This document shows, piece by piece, positions 31,557 to 40,914 of a stretch of 64,000 bases of DNA (its first letter is position 1; each line of letters starts with the position of its first letter). The translations under genes were made by a program, and so were the position numbers. The notes under the pieces were generated by a model. That model had not been told where the DNA came from and did no database searches. It saw only the letters and a list, made by a program, of their open reading frames with translations. Source of the stretch: QYOJ01 sp964449285 (lineage in GTDB: Bacteria; Bacteroidota; Bacteroidia; Bacteroidales; FEN-979); assembly GCA_964449285.1 (NCBI GenBank), contig CAYUZX010000005.1:1-64000 (forward strand). The letters are read 5' to 3'.

Positions 31557-32828
31557 TCATAAGTCAAATCCCAGATCCGTCCGGAAGTATTTTCCCTCAA
31601 ACTGAATCTTCTCTGCGTTCTCGTAAGATTTCTTCAATGCTTCTTCCATGGTTTCGCCGAACGAGGTGACAGCAAGCACTCGGCCGCCGTTGGTAACAAT
31701 CTTGCCATCAACAGTTTTGGTCCCTGCATGAAATACGATGCTTCCACTTACATTGTCAAGGCCGGTGATCTCCTTTCCCTTTTCATAAGAACCTGGATAT
31801 CCTTCCGATACCATCATTACGCTGGCAGTATAGCGTGGATCCAAATCCATCGGCACTTGGTCGAGTGTCTTATTGACCACTGCCTGGCAAAGCTCAACAA
31901 AATCGGTCTGAATCCGCGGCAACACCGACTCAGTTTCAGGGTCACCCAGCCGGCAATTATATTCAATTACGTAAGGGATTCCGTTTACATTCATCAACCC
32001 GAAAAAGATGAAGCCGTGGTAGGTGATCCCTTCTGCTTTAAGCCCTTCCAGTGTAGGGCGGATCACCTGCTGCTCCACCTTAGCCAGGAACTCACCCTGT
32101 GCAAATGGGACGGGAGAGACCGAACCCATTCCTCCTGTGTTGGGACCGGTATCGCCGATGCCGATCTTCTTGTAATCTTTGGCTTCGGGGAAGATGCGAT
32201 AGTGAATGCCATCGGTGATCACGAATGCAGAGAGTTCTATCCCCTTCAGGAACTCTTCGATCACCACCTTACTGGAAGCTAAGCCGAATTTGGCGTCTGA
32301 AAGCATCGTGGTGAGCTCTGCGGATGCCTCCTCCAGTGTGGGGCATATCACCACCCCTTTTCCGGCCGCCAGTCCGTCGGCCTTCAGCACGTATGGAGGA
32401 TTGAGTGTTTCGAGGAAGGTGATCCCCTGATCCAGGGTCTCCGCAGTGAAGGTTTCGTATTTGGCAGTGGGGATGTTATATGTTGAAAGGAACGCTTTTG
32501 CGAAGTCCTTACTCCCTTCCAGCATGGCGGCCCTTCGTGTTGGGCCTATTACCGGAATGTTGCGGAGAGTTGGGTCTTCGAGGAAAAAATCATGGATCCC
32601 GTTTACCAGCGGATCTTCAGGCCCCACAATCACCATCCCGATTTGGTGGCGGAGACAGGCTTCACGGATTGCCGGGAAATCGTTGACGGCTATTGGAAGG
32701 TTTGTGCCGGTAGTTGCCGTCCCGGCGTTGCCCGGGGCAATGAAAAGTGAAGTTAAACGGGGGCTCTGCGCCAGTTTCCAGGCGAGAGTATGCTCGCGCC
32801 CCCCCGATCCTAAGAGGAGTATGTTCAT
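31557..32828 (-). CDS. purD: Phosphoribosylamine--glycine ligase
   Basis: This 423-residue ATP-grasp enzyme performs the second step of purine synthesis. Motifs are MNILLLGSGGREHTLAWKLA, VGPEDPLVNGI, KADGLAAGKGVVIC, GPNTGGMGS and EYNCRLGDPETE, in the usual order and length. It lies four bases downstream of the glycosyltransferase gene on the same strand, although no functional link is evident. Confidence 0.97.
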   Translation of the reverse strand: MNILLLGSGGREHTLAWKLAQSPRLTSLFIAPGNAGTATTGTNLPIAVNDFPAIREACLRHQIGMVIVGPEDPLVNGIHDFFLEDPTLRNIPVIGPTRRAAMLEGSKDFAKAFLSTYNIPTAKYETFTAETLDQGITFLETLNPPYVLKADGLAAGKGVVICPTLEEASAELTTMLSDAKFGLASSKVVIEEFLKGIELSAFVITDGIHYRIFPEAKDYKKIGIGDTGPNTGGMGSVSPVPFAQGEFLAKVEQQVIRPTLEGLKAEGITYHGFIFFGLMNVNGIPYVIEYNCRLGDPETESVLPRIQTDFVELCQAVVNKTLDQVPMDLDPRYTASVMMVSEGYPGSYEKGKEITGLDNVSGSIVFHAGTKTVDGKIVTNGGRVLAVTSFGETMEEALKKSYENAEKIQFEGKYFRTDLGFDL

Positions 32829-32832
32829 GCTG

Positions 32833-33963
32833 TTATGTGGTTTTCAATGCTTTTTCGATCGATTCCCAGAGACGGTCAGCTGTCTTTTGCCAGGTGAAGA
32901 GCCCTTCGCGGGCATGGCCTTGTTGGATTAATTCATCGCGCATGGTCTTGTACTGGTAAATCTTATACATCGCCATGGCGATGGTTTCAGGATCGAAAGG
33001 GTCGATGAGCAATGCGCCGTTGCCTGCTACCTCTGGCATGGAAGTGACATTGGATGTGATCACAGGTGTACCGCAGCGGAAGGCCTCAACGATAGGAATG
33101 CCAAAACCTTCAAAATAGGAGATGTAAGTGAGGGCAATGGCTGCACCCAGAACATACCGGAGATGTTCGTTGTTGAGTCGGCCAGTGAAAACCACATCCC
33201 TGGAGTAGATCATCCTTTGGTAGGCCGAATCGATGTCGGGGGTCCACCACTTCCTGGCTCCAACGATCAACAGTTGCACATCCGAGGGGTTGGTCTTTTT
33301 GAAGAGGTCGAAAGCTCTGAAAAGGTTGGCAAGATTCTTCCTGGGGTGAAGCGCTCCGATGAAAAGAAAATAGGGTTTCCCTTCGGAGTAGAACTGTCGG
33401 GTCATCACTTTCTCCTCTTCAGTAAGCGGTTTATAGATCTCGCTGGCCCCGTCGTACACGATGTCGATCTTGTCTTCGTTTACGTGGTACTCCTTCACAA
33501 TATCCTGACGGGAATAGTCGGAAACGGTGGCGATTCGAACCGCCTTTTGCGTGTATTTGGGGAAGTAGTGGCGGTAGTACCAGCGTGTGAGGAATGGAAG
33601 ATCCTCTGGATAGTGCTCGAAATTGAGGTCGTGGATCACGTTCATCGACTTGCCCTTGTAACGAAGCGAGAGAAAGCCGTCGGGGGAAAGGAACAGGTCG
33701 GGCTTCAACCGGTTGAGAAGAGATGGAAGGCTGTATTCAAACCATGCATAATAGAGAAAAGGATGACGGGCCGGGGGGAACTGGATCAGGGGCGTGATAT
33801 TGTCGGAGAAGATAAAATCCTCCGAGAAGTTCCGGTCGAAGATGAAGTAAAAATGGTGTTCTGGATGCTGGGTCGTGATTCGTTTCAGCGACTCATAGGT
33901 AAACCAGCCGATACCTTCGAGTTTGTCTTTCAGCAACAACCGGGTGTTAACTGCAATATTCAT
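32833..33963 (-). CDS. GT4-type glycosyltransferase (group 1)
   Basis: This 376-residue GT-B fold transferase opens with MNIAVNTRLLLKDKLEGIGWFT in the acceptor domain. The donor domain has FIGALHPRKNLANLFRAF, YISYFEGFGIPIVEAFRCG (the E-x7-E motif) and TSNVTSMPEVAGNGALLIDP. It probably adds a hexose to a lipid-linked polysaccharide, given the divergent flippase, chain-length and ligase genes next to it. The exact sugar is not readable. Confidence 0.9.
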   Translation of the reverse strand: MNIAVNTRLLLKDKLEGIGWFTYESLKRITTQHPEHHFYFIFDRNFSEDFIFSDNITPLIQFPPARHPFLYYAWFEYSLPSLLNRLKPDLFLSPDGFLSLRYKGKSMNVIHDLNFEHYPEDLPFLTRWYYRHYFPKYTQKAVRIATVSDYSRQDIVKEYHVNEDKIDIVYDGASEIYKPLTEEEKVMTRQFYSEGKPYFLFIGALHPRKNLANLFRAFDLFKKTNPSDVQLLIVGARKWWTPDIDSAYQRMIYSRDVVFTGRLNNEHLRYVLGAAIALTYISYFEGFGIPIVEAFRCGTPVITSNVTSMPEVAGNGALLIDPFDPETIAMAMYKIYQYKTMRDELIQQGHAREGLFTWQKTADRLWESIEKALKTT

Positions 33964-33996
33964 CTAATGACAATGTTTCTTGGTTCAGATTATTTA

Positions 33997-34004
33997 TAAC
34001 TTTG
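33997..34004 (+). promoter_or_regulatory. Promoter -7 box for the polysaccharide flippase gene
   Basis: TAACTTTG matches TAnnTTTG, 40 bases before the ATG at 34045. A TTGG at 33980-33983 could be the -33 element but is spaced a little short. Confidence 0.5.
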
Positions 34005-34044
34005 TTGCAAATATCACAATTTTCCGGGATTTTTCCACCAATCC

Positions 34045-35523
34045 ATGCAACGTAAATTTCTGACAAATCTGGGATTGCTTCTCTTTTTGAACCTTCTCAT
34101 AAAGCCGTTCTGGATTTTTGGTATTGACAGGACCGTCCAGAATACGGTAGGGGTGGCGGATTACGGCTTCTATTTTGTGATCTTCAACTTCTCCTTTCTT
34201 TTCAATATCCTGCTCGATCTGGGGATCACCAATTTTAATAATCGCAACATTGCACAGCATAACCACTTGCTTAATAAACACTTTTCGGGCATCCTGGTGC
34301 TTAAATTCCTGCTTGGAATTTTCTACATTCTGATCACTTACATGATAGCGGTATTTATCATGGGATACTCAGGCGATCAGCTTTACCTACTTGCTTTCCT
34401 TGCATTCAACCAGTTCCTCTCCTCATTCATCCTCTACCTTCGGTCAAATATTTCGGGGTTGCTTCTTTTTAAAACGGACAGTCTTCTCTCTATCCTCGAC
34501 CGTATTTTGATGATCCTCTTTTGCGGCGTGCTACTCTGGGGACATATCACGGAAGGTCCCTTCCGTATCGAATGGTTTGTTTACAGCCAAACGGCCGCAT
34601 ACATTGCTACCGCCCTTATTGCGTTTTACATCGTAATTCGAAAATCAAAATTTCGTAGATTGAACTGGCACTGGCCCTTCTTCCTGATGATCATCAAGAA
34701 AAGCATGCCCTTCGCCCTAATGGTTCTGCTGATGACATTATACAACCGCCTTGATCCAGTCATGCTTGAGGGCATCCTCGACGAGTCGTTGGGGAATGAA
34801 CAGGCCGGTATCTATGCTCACGGCTTCAGGCTTCTGGATGCCGCAGCGATGATCTCATTCCTTTTCTCCGTACTGCTGATACCTATCTTCTCCAAGATGA
34901 TCAAACAAAAAGAGTCGGTAGAACAGATGCTGAAACTATCTTATACCCTTATTATCACCGTGGCTACCATCGTGGCCGTCACCTCTTTTTTCTATAGTAG
35001 TGAGATGATGAATCTACTCTATGACTCCGACACCAGCCAGTCGGCCCCGGTTTTTCAGCTTCTGATGCTCGGATTTGTCGCGATATCCACCACCTACATT
35101 TTCGGAACCCTCCTAACAGCGAATGGGAATCTTAAGGAGTTGAATATCATTGCTGGTATCAGTTTGATAATAAATCTGATAGTAAACCTGGTGTTGATCC
35201 CCCGCCTTCTGGCATACGGAAGTGCGATCTCCAGCCTCTCTACACAGATTTTTGCTGCTCTTTCCCAGGTGATCCTGGTCCAGCGGGTCTTTAAGTTCAA
35301 AGTAAATTACCGCTTTTTAGCAACACTATTCTCCTTCATTGGAGGTGTGATCCTCTTTACCTGGCTTTCAACCCAGATCACCATCACCATCCCCGGACTG
35401 CCGGCACACCTTGCATGGCTCTCAAACTTCACACTGGCTTTCATCATCTCCTTGTTTCTGGCGGTTATCCTTCGCCTACTCCACTTCAGGTCCCTCATCG
35501 GCATCCTGCGCAGAGACAGTTAA
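34045..35523 (+). CDS. Polysaccharide flippase (Wzx/MATE-like)
   Basis: This 492-residue inner-membrane protein has about 14 hydrophobic segments and the MOP-superfamily layout. QNTVGVADYGFYFVIFNFSF and FTDLGITNFNNRNIA-like N-terminal blocks (here LLDLGITNFNNRNIAQH) and the ALMVLLMTLYNRLDPVML segment match O-antigen and exopolysaccharide flippases. It should move lipid-linked repeat units to the periplasm. It opens a plus-strand block with two chain-length proteins and a ligase. Confidence 0.92.
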   Translation: MQRKFLTNLGLLLFLNLLIKPFWIFGIDRTVQNTVGVADYGFYFVIFNFSFLFNILLDLGITNFNNRNIAQHNHLLNKHFSGILVLKFLLGIFYILITYMIAVFIMGYSGDQLYLLAFLAFNQFLSSFILYLRSNISGLLLFKTDSLLSILDRILMILFCGVLLWGHITEGPFRIEWFVYSQTAAYIATALIAFYIVIRKSKFRRLNWHWPFFLMIIKKSMPFALMVLLMTLYNRLDPVMLEGILDESLGNEQAGIYAHGFRLLDAAAMISFLFSVLLIPIFSKMIKQKESVEQMLKLSYTLIITVATIVAVTSFFYSSEMMNLLYDSDTSQSAPVFQLLMLGFVAISTTYIFGTLLTANGNLKELNIIAGISLIINLIVNLVLIPRLLAYGSAISSLSTQIFAALSQVILVQRVFKFKVNYRFLATLFSFIGGVILFTWLSTQITITIPGLPAHLAWLSNFTLAFIISLFLAVILRLLHFRSLIGILRRDS

Positions 35524-35550
35524 TTGCAGGCATCAATATAGATGCTTCGC

Positions 35551-35580
35551 TTGTTCATTTCTCAAAAATCTATACCTTTG
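35551..35580 (+). promoter_or_regulatory. Promoter with -33 TTG and -7 TACCTTTG
   Basis: TTG at 35551-35553 is separated by 19 bases from TACCTTTG at 35573-35580, the best-spaced promoter in the window. The ATG of the first chain-length gene is at 35604. Confidence 0.65.
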
Positions 35581-35603
35581 ACAAAATTTTGATCAATTTT
35601 ACT

Positions 35604-36650
35604 ATGATCCAAGACCCTAAAAGAAGGGAAGATTTCGACTCCTCCAACATCGTGATCTTCCTTTATAAATGGAGGAAACCTCTCTTTATCGTGATGATTG
35701 CGGCGCTGGCTGGCTCCTGGTTTTTCTCCCTGCCCTGGTTTATCACGCCAAAGTTTAAATCGATTGTCATCATGTTCCCGGCAAGTACCAACTCGGTATC
35801 CAAAGCGCTGTTGACAGAGCATAATCAAAAAGGAGAAGACCTGATGTCATTTGGTGAAGACGAACAGGCTGAACAACTTATGCAGATCCTAAATTCCAAT
35901 AAAATTCGCGACAAGGTGATCTGGAAGTACAACTTGATGGATCACTATGGAATCGACTCCGCAGCAAAGTATAAATATTCAAGGCTTTTTGATGAATACG
36001 ACAGGAATATCAGTTTTCGCCGTACACCATTTATGGCTGTCCAGATCACGGTTTATGATACTGACCCCCAGCTGGCTGCCGAAATTGCAAATACTATCGC
36101 TGCTCTTCTCGACTCGACTAAAAACGACATGCAACACCTCCGGGCCATCCAGGGGCTATCAATTGTGGAGCAGGAGTATAACAACCTGCAAAGCGAAGTA
36201 TATGTCATTGTCGATTCCCTGGTCACTTTGGGTAAACTGGGTGTGAACGATGTGGAGTATCAGTCGCAGGTCATGAATCAGCAGATGGCCATCGCTATCA
36301 TGAATGGCAATATCGAAGCACAGAAAGCCCTCCAGAAGCGTCTGGATATCCTTGGGATGTATGGCGGGATCTACATGTCACTAAAAAATGCACTGGAGTT
36401 CAAGACAGAACAGCTTACCTTACTGCAATCGAGGCTCAAGGAGGCAAAAGTGGATGCCCAGGAAAACATCCCGCAAAAATTTATCGTAAGCGATGCATAC
36501 ACAGCTGAGAAAAAGTCCTACCCGATTCGTTGGCTTATCATGCTCGTCTCCACTATATCGGCACTCTTCCTTACAATCATTATTATCATGGTTGTAGAGA
36601 AGATTTCTGTCGCCAATGCACAGAAGAAATTTCAATTAGGGCAATCGTAA
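35604..36650 (+). CDS. Wzz-type polysaccharide chain-length protein (first copy)
   Basis: This 348-residue polysaccharide co-polymerase has two membrane segments, PLFIVMIAALAGSWFFSLPW near the N-terminus and YPIRWLIMLVSTISALFLTI near the C-terminus, enclosing a helical periplasmic domain. No Walker motifs are present, so it has no kinase domain. The ATG at 35604 follows a promoter; a longer frame starting inside the flippase gene is rejected. The following gene is a paralogue. Confidence 0.85.
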   Translation: MIQDPKRREDFDSSNIVIFLYKWRKPLFIVMIAALAGSWFFSLPWFITPKFKSIVIMFPASTNSVSKALLTEHNQKGEDLMSFGEDEQAEQLMQILNSNKIRDKVIWKYNLMDHYGIDSAAKYKYSRLFDEYDRNISFRRTPFMAVQITVYDTDPQLAAEIANTIAALLDSTKNDMQHLRAIQGLSIVEQEYNNLQSEVYVIVDSLVTLGKLGVNDVEYQSQVMNQQMAIAIMNGNIEAQKALQKRLDILGMYGGIYMSLKNALEFKTEQLTLLQSRLKEAKVDAQENIPQKFIVSDAYTAEKKSYPIRWLIMLVSTISALFLTIIIIMVVEKISVANAQKKFQLGQS

Positions 36651-36683
36651 CCAAACCAATTAAGCAAACCAAAAAAAAAATAT

Positions 36684-37646
36684 ATGGAACCCTTTTTCAA
36701 CAGCAAGAATATCGTTGATATCCTGTTCCGGTGGAAGATTCACTTGGCTGTTATTGTGGTGCTTGCCATCATTCTTTCGGTCATCCTTTCCGGCCCCACG
36801 GTGATCACCCCACTCTATAAATCGTACGCGGTGGTTTATCCTTCCAATGTAGCGCCCTATTCGGATGAAAACGAGACTGAACAGATGATAGAGATCCTCA
36901 ACTCAGGGGATATTCGCGATAGCGTGATTGGAAAATTTGACCTCGCTGTCCACTGGAAGGTCGACTCCAACTATACTCATTTCCTCAGCACTCTTTACTG
37001 GATCTACATCCAACGGGTGAAGATCAACAAAACTCCTTACGAGGCTGTAAATGTGGAGGTCCTGGATCCTGATCCCAGAATGGCCTGTGATATGGTTAAC
37101 GCTATCCTTGAATTCTACAACATGAAAGTGAGGAAAATGCACAAGGATAAATTTTATGAGGTCGTGATAAACTACGAGAATATTGTCAATGAAAAGAAAC
37201 TGAAAATCGACTCTTTGCGGCAACGAGCCGAAGAACTTGGAACCAAATACGGACTGATGGAATACCAGGCACAAACCCGCGAGGTGATGCGTGCACTCCT
37301 TGGAACAGGAAACCAGTCGGGACGATACAGTGAAGCGCTTAAATATAAGAAGAACATCGAGGAGAAAGGGGCGGAAATGCTTCTCATCCAGGAGATGATG
37401 GCAGCCGAAACAGAGGAGTTTGCAGTCTTCAAGCTCGACTACGACAGGGCACTTCTCGACTACAACCGCGAATACACGCACATGAACATCCTCAGCAAAC
37501 CCTATGTATCCGATAAGAAGGCTTCCCCCATCAGGTGGCTGATCGTATTAGGTTCATTGTTGTCTATGTTCTCACTGGCCCTCATCGTGATAGGACTGAT
37601 TGAACGAGCCAGATTTGCAAAACAGTTTCCGCAGAAACATGCCTAA
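36684..37646 (+). CDS. Wzz-type polysaccharide chain-length protein (second copy)
   Basis: This 320-residue paralogue of the preceding gene shares its architecture: N-terminal membrane segment (LAVIVVLAIILSVILSG), coiled-coil-rich periplasmic region and a second segment after the shared KKASPIRWLIVL motif. Two adjacent co-polymerases may form a mixed complex or act on different chains. The last eight bases overlap the ligase start. Confidence 0.85.
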   Translation: MEPFFNSKNIVDILFRWKIHLAVIVVLAIILSVILSGPTVITPLYKSYAVVYPSNVAPYSDENETEQMIEILNSGDIRDSVIGKFDLAVHWKVDSNYTHFLSTLYWIYIQRVKINKTPYEAVNVEVLDPDPRMACDMVNAILEFYNMKVRKMHKDKFYEVVINYENIVNEKKLKIDSLRQRAEELGTKYGLMEYQAQTREVMRALLGTGNQSGRYSEALKYKKNIEEKGAEMLLIQEMMAAETEEFAVFKLDYDRALLDYNREYTHMNILSKPYVSDKKASPIRWLIVLGSLLSMFSLALIVIGLIERARFAKQFPQKHA

Positions 37647-39120
37647 CCTAATAACAGGAACGGGAATCTCTGGCTTTCTGGAGAGATATAAGGTGCTGTG
37701 GGTCTACATCATCAGTTTGGCTTATATTTTCCTCAACGGCTATATGGTCTACAAGGATTACTACTATTCCCTGGCCATTCCAGTATTACTCGTACTTCTC
37801 TATTTTTACTTTACCCGGTTAGATTGGATCCTGCTTTTAATCGCCTTTACCACTCCCATAGCTGTGAACATGGTACAGTATGAACTGGGGGCAGGGATCT
37901 CAGTCCCTACTGAACCGTTGCTTTTCGGGGTATTTCTGATCTTTATCCTTAAGCTGTTTTACAAAAATGATTTCGACCGGAAGATATGGACTCACCCGGT
38001 AAGCATCCTAGTTATAATAACCCTTATCTGGATGTTCATCACCAGCGTAACCAGCCAGATCCCGCTGGTCTCCTTCAAGTATCTGCTGGCACGGTTGTGG
38101 TTTGTCATCCCCTTCTATTTTCTCGGGATACTACTCTTTCGGAAGACTATAAATATTCGCCTCTTTATCTGGCTGTATGCAATTCCACTGATGGGAGTGA
38201 TTTTTTATACCATCATTATTCACTCAACATATGGCTTCGAAGAGGAGGCAGGACACTGGGTGATGGAACCTTTCTACAACGACCACACTGCCTATGGCGC
38301 TATCCTTGCTCTTTTTCTCCCCGTCTTTGTTGGCTTTGCCTTCAGCAATGTCTATAGCAAAACTACCCGCTTTTTCGCTTTCCTTATCATGTTAATTCTG
38401 TTGGTAGCTCTTTACCTCTCGTTTTGCCGGGCTGCCTGGATCAGTATTGTGGCCACCTTGATGGTCTACATTGTAATTATCTTCAAGATAAAGTTCAAGT
38501 GGATCGCAGTAGTCACGGGCGGACTACTCATCTTCTTCTTCATATTCCAACAGCAGATATGGGATGTGATGGAACGAAACAAACAGGGCACATCAGGTGA
38601 CTTTACCGAACATGTTCAGTCCATGTCCAATATCTCAACCGACGATTCTAACCTCGAACGGATCAACCGGTGGCAATCCGCTTTCCGGATGTTCAATGAG
38701 CATCCGGTCTTCGGCTTTGGGCCCGGTACATATCAGTTTGAATACGCACCGTTTCAGCTTTCCAAAGAGAAGACATTGATTAGTACTAACGCGGGTGACC
38801 GGGGGAATGCTCATAGCGAATTTATCGGCCCCCTCTCAGAAGAGGGATTGCCCGGCATGCTTTTTATGCTAACCCTCGTGATTATGGTCATAGTTTATGG
38901 TGTCAAAGTTCATAAACAGGCCAAAACTCCCGAAACAAGACTCATCAGCCTCACTGTGCTTCTGGGGCTCATCACCTACTTCCTCCACGGAACTCTCAAC
39001 AACTTCCTCGATACCGACAAGGCCTCCATTCCTGTGTGGGCCTTCATCGCAATCCTCGTTGCCCTCGACATGTACCAAAACAAACTCGAGGACAAATCTT
39101 CAGTCGGCAGTTGGCAGTAA
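37639..39120 (+). CDS. O-antigen ligase family protein
   Basis: This 493-residue protein has about 12 membrane segments and the Wzy_C (WaaL-type) periplasmic loop with HPVFGFGPGTYQFEY and the histidine-containing GNAHSEFIGPLSEEGLPGML. It should ligate or polymerise polysaccharide in the periplasm. The start MPNLITGTG at 37639 overlaps the upstream gene by eight bases. The final residues SVGSWQ and the stop codon are supplied by a GGCAGTT-family array that also forms the terminator. Confidence 0.88.
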   Translation: MPNLITGTGISGFLERYKVLWVYIISLAYIFLNGYMVYKDYYYSLAIPVLLVLLYFYFTRLDWILLLIAFTTPIAVNMVQYELGAGISVPTEPLLFGVFLIFILKLFYKNDFDRKIWTHPVSILVIITLIWMFITSVTSQIPLVSFKYLLARLWFVIPFYFLGILLFRKTINIRLFIWLYAIPLMGVIFYTIIIHSTYGFEEEAGHWVMEPFYNDHTAYGAILALFLPVFVGFAFSNVYSKTTRFFAFLIMLILLVALYLSFCRAAWISIVATLMVYIVIIFKIKFKWIAVVTGGLLIFFFIFQQQIWDVMERNKQGTSGDFTEHVQSMSNISTDDSNLERINRWQSAFRMFNEHPVFGFGPGTYQFEYAPFQLSKEKTLISTNAGDRGNAHSEFIGPLSEEGLPGMLFMLTLVIMVIVYGVKVHKQAKTPETRLISLTVLLGLITYFLHGTLNNFLDTDKASIPVWAFIAILVALDMYQNKLEDKSSVGSWQ

Positions 39121-39195
39121 ACAGTTAGCAGTTGTTTGTCGACTCTTTATAGTTAAAATTTGCCAACTGTTTACTGCCAACTGCCGACTTTTTTT
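39102..39195 (+). terminator. Terminator built from two facing heptanucleotide arrays
   Basis: The left array AGTCGGC-AGTTGGC-AGTAAAC-AGTTAGC (39102-39130) is the reverse complement of the right array (39161-39189) at 28 of 29 positions. The loop is 30 bases and a run of seven T follows. This makes a strong rho-independent terminator for the polysaccharide operon. The ligase stop codon (39118-39120) is within the left arm. Confidence 0.85.
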
Positions 39196-39211
39196 CCTCA
39201 ACTTTTTCCCT

Positions 39212-39219
39212 TAACTTTG
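39212..39219 (+). promoter_or_regulatory. Promoter -7 box for efp
   Basis: TAACTTTG matches TAnnTTTG and lies 17 bases after the terminator T-run and 37 bases before the efp start. Confidence 0.6.
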
Positions 39220-39256
39220 CGCCCCTCAAAATAACCTATAACGATTAATCAGATTT

Positions 39257-39823
39257 ATGGCAACAACAGCAGATATCCGAAATGGACTGGTGATAGATTT
39301 CAACAACGACCTCTTTTCTGTTGTTGAATTTCAGCATGTAAAACCCGGCAAGGGAGGTGCTTTCGTACGGACAAAGCTGAAGAGCCTTCGTACCGGTCGG
39401 GTGATCCCTAATACGTTCAACTCCGGCGAAAAAATTGACATTGCACGGGTCGAACGTCGACCTCATCAATACCTTTTCAAAGATGATACGGGATATCATT
39501 TCATGCATACAGAAACTTTCGAACAAATCCCCATTCAAGAAGAGCTTATCAATGCACCACAGTTCCTGAAAGAGGGACAGGAGGTTGAGATTGTTTTTCA
39601 TGCCGACACCGAGACACCTCTCAACTGTGACCTCCCAGCCTATGTTGAGCTTGCCATCACATACACCGAACCCGGATTTCGTGGAAATACCGCCACCAAT
39701 GCAATGAAAGAGGCAACCATGGAGACTGGAGCTATCATAAAAGTGCCCCTCTTTATTGATACCGGAGAGATCATTCGAATCGATACAAGGACGGGAGAGT
39801 ATGGGGAGAGGGTTAAAAGTTAA
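39257..39823 (+). CDS. efp: Elongation factor P
   Basis: This 188-residue translation factor relieves ribosome stalling at polyproline. The three beta-barrel domains are complete. The tip loop of domain I reads KPGKGGAFVR with a lysine at the position that is modified or acts unmodified. PGFRGNTATNAMKEATMETG and GEIIRIDTRTGEY are the usual domain II-III blocks. The neighbouring lipid A genes are a common arrangement in Bacteroidota. Confidence 0.97.
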   Translation: MATTADIRNGLVIDFNNDLFSVVEFQHVKPGKGGAFVRTKLKSLRTGRVIPNTFNSGEKIDIARVERRPHQYLFKDDTGYHFMHTETFEQIPIQEELINAPQFLKEGQEVEIVFHADTETPLNCDLPAYVELAITYTEPGFRGNTATNAMKEATMETGAIIKVPLFIDTGEIIRIDTRTGEYGERVKS

Positions 39824-39856
39824 TTACGAATTAGGCATGACGAATTAAGAATTTTA
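39822..39856. repeat. Heptanucleotide array AATTACG at the efp stop codon (5 units)
   Basis: AATTACG, AATTAGG, CATGACG, AATTAAG, AATTTTA in register, starting inside the efp stop codon TAA (39821-39823). The remaining 34 bases to the next gene contain only a short CACC-rich run. Confidence 0.75.
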
Positions 39857-39890
39857 ATTTCATCACCACACCGCCTCACCTCATTCCAAT

Positions 39891-40808
39891 ATGAAACTCC
39901 CCACCCCTATTACCGTCCAGGAACTCGCCAGTTCCCTCCGCGCTAGATTCATCGGAGATCCCGATCACCGGATTACTGGGATTAACGAGATCCATATGGT
40001 CGAAGAGGGCGATTTAACCTTTGTCGACCATCCCAAATATTTCACCAAAGCCCTCAACTCTAAAGCCACTACCATCCTGATCAACAAAGAGGTGGAATGC
40101 CCAGTGGGAAAAGCGTTGATCATTTCCGAACGGCCATTTGACGATTATGTATCCCTGGCGGTACGATTGCGCCCTTTCGAACCCGCAAATGCTATGGTAA
40201 GCCCTACCGCCACGATCGGAGAGGGAACAGTTATCCAACCTGGTGCATTTATTGGGAACCATGTGACGATTGGCAAAAGCTGCCTGATCCATGCCAATGC
40301 CACCATCTACGATCATTCGGTGATCGGCGATCAGGTGATCATCCACTCCGGCGCTGTGATCGGCGCCGATGCCTACTACTTTCAACGTCGCCCTGATGGT
40401 TGGAAAAAAATGGAATCATGTGGCAGGACAGTTTTGGAAGAGAGAGTAGAGATCGGAGCGCTTACTTCCATCGACAGGGGTGTTTCAGGTGATACGGTCA
40501 TTTCAGCAGGAACTAAGATCGACAACCACGTGCAAATCGGCCACGACACCTTCGTGGGCCGGAACTGTCTGATAGGAGCCCACTGCGCCGTTGCCGGTGT
40601 CACCCGCATCGAAGACGACGTGATCCTCTGGGCACGTGTCTCGGTGAATAAAGACCTGGTTATCGGCAAGGGAGCCATCGTCTATGCCTTGTCGGGCATC
40701 GATAAATCCCTTCCTGGCGGAAAAGCTTACTGGGGTGTCCCCGCAGAAGAGGCCCGTAAGAAGTGGAAGGAGCTGGCAAAAATCAAACGGCTGATACAGG
40801 AAGAGTAG
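39891..40808 (+). CDS. LpxD-like acyltransferase (second copy)
   Basis: This 305-residue left-handed beta-helix protein resembles LpxD, the N-acyltransferase of lipid A synthesis: N-terminal uridine-binding domain (VEEGDLTFVDHPKYF) and hexapeptide repeats with the catalytic-region sequence HVQIGHDTFVGRNCLIGAH. It is a paralogue of the canonical lpxD at 43730. The site of the usual HN...H catalytic histidine reads NHVQIGH. Bacteroidota commonly carry this second copy after efp; its acceptor is unknown. Confidence 0.82.
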   Translation: MKLPTPITVQELASSLRARFIGDPDHRITGINEIHMVEEGDLTFVDHPKYFTKALNSKATTILINKEVECPVGKALIISERPFDDYVSLAVRLRPFEPANAMVSPTATIGEGTVIQPGAFIGNHVTIGKSCLIHANATIYDHSVIGDQVIIHSGAVIGADAYYFQRRPDGWKKMESCGRTVLEERVEIGALTSIDRGVSGDTVISAGTKIDNHVQIGHDTFVGRNCLIGAHCAVAGVTRIEDDVILWARVSVNKDLVIGKGAIVYALSGIDKSLPGGKAYWGVPAEEARKKWKELAKIKRLIQEE

Positions 40809-40813
40809 TCAGT

Positions 40814-40841
40814 TTCAAGGGTCGAAGTTCAAGGGTCGAAG
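40814..40841. repeat. 14-base tandem repeat (2 x 14, composed of heptamers)
   Basis: TTCAAGGGTCGAAG occurs twice without interruption. Each 14-mer is two 7-base units. It lies five bases after the LpxD-like stop codon, in the convergent space before the ABC gene. Confidence 0.8.
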
Positions 40842-40890
40842 ATACCTGCGATTGATTCGATTGGCTCTACCGGACTCTTCTTGGCTTCGG

Positions 40891-40914
40891 TTCGCTATTT
40901 CACTACCTCGCTAT
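40891..40914. repeat. Octanucleotide array TTCGCTAT (3 units)
   Basis: TTCGCTAT, TTCACTAC, CTCGCTAT. Read on the minus strand it encodes the last residues (AR) and the stop codon of the ABC ATPase gene. Confidence 0.75.
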
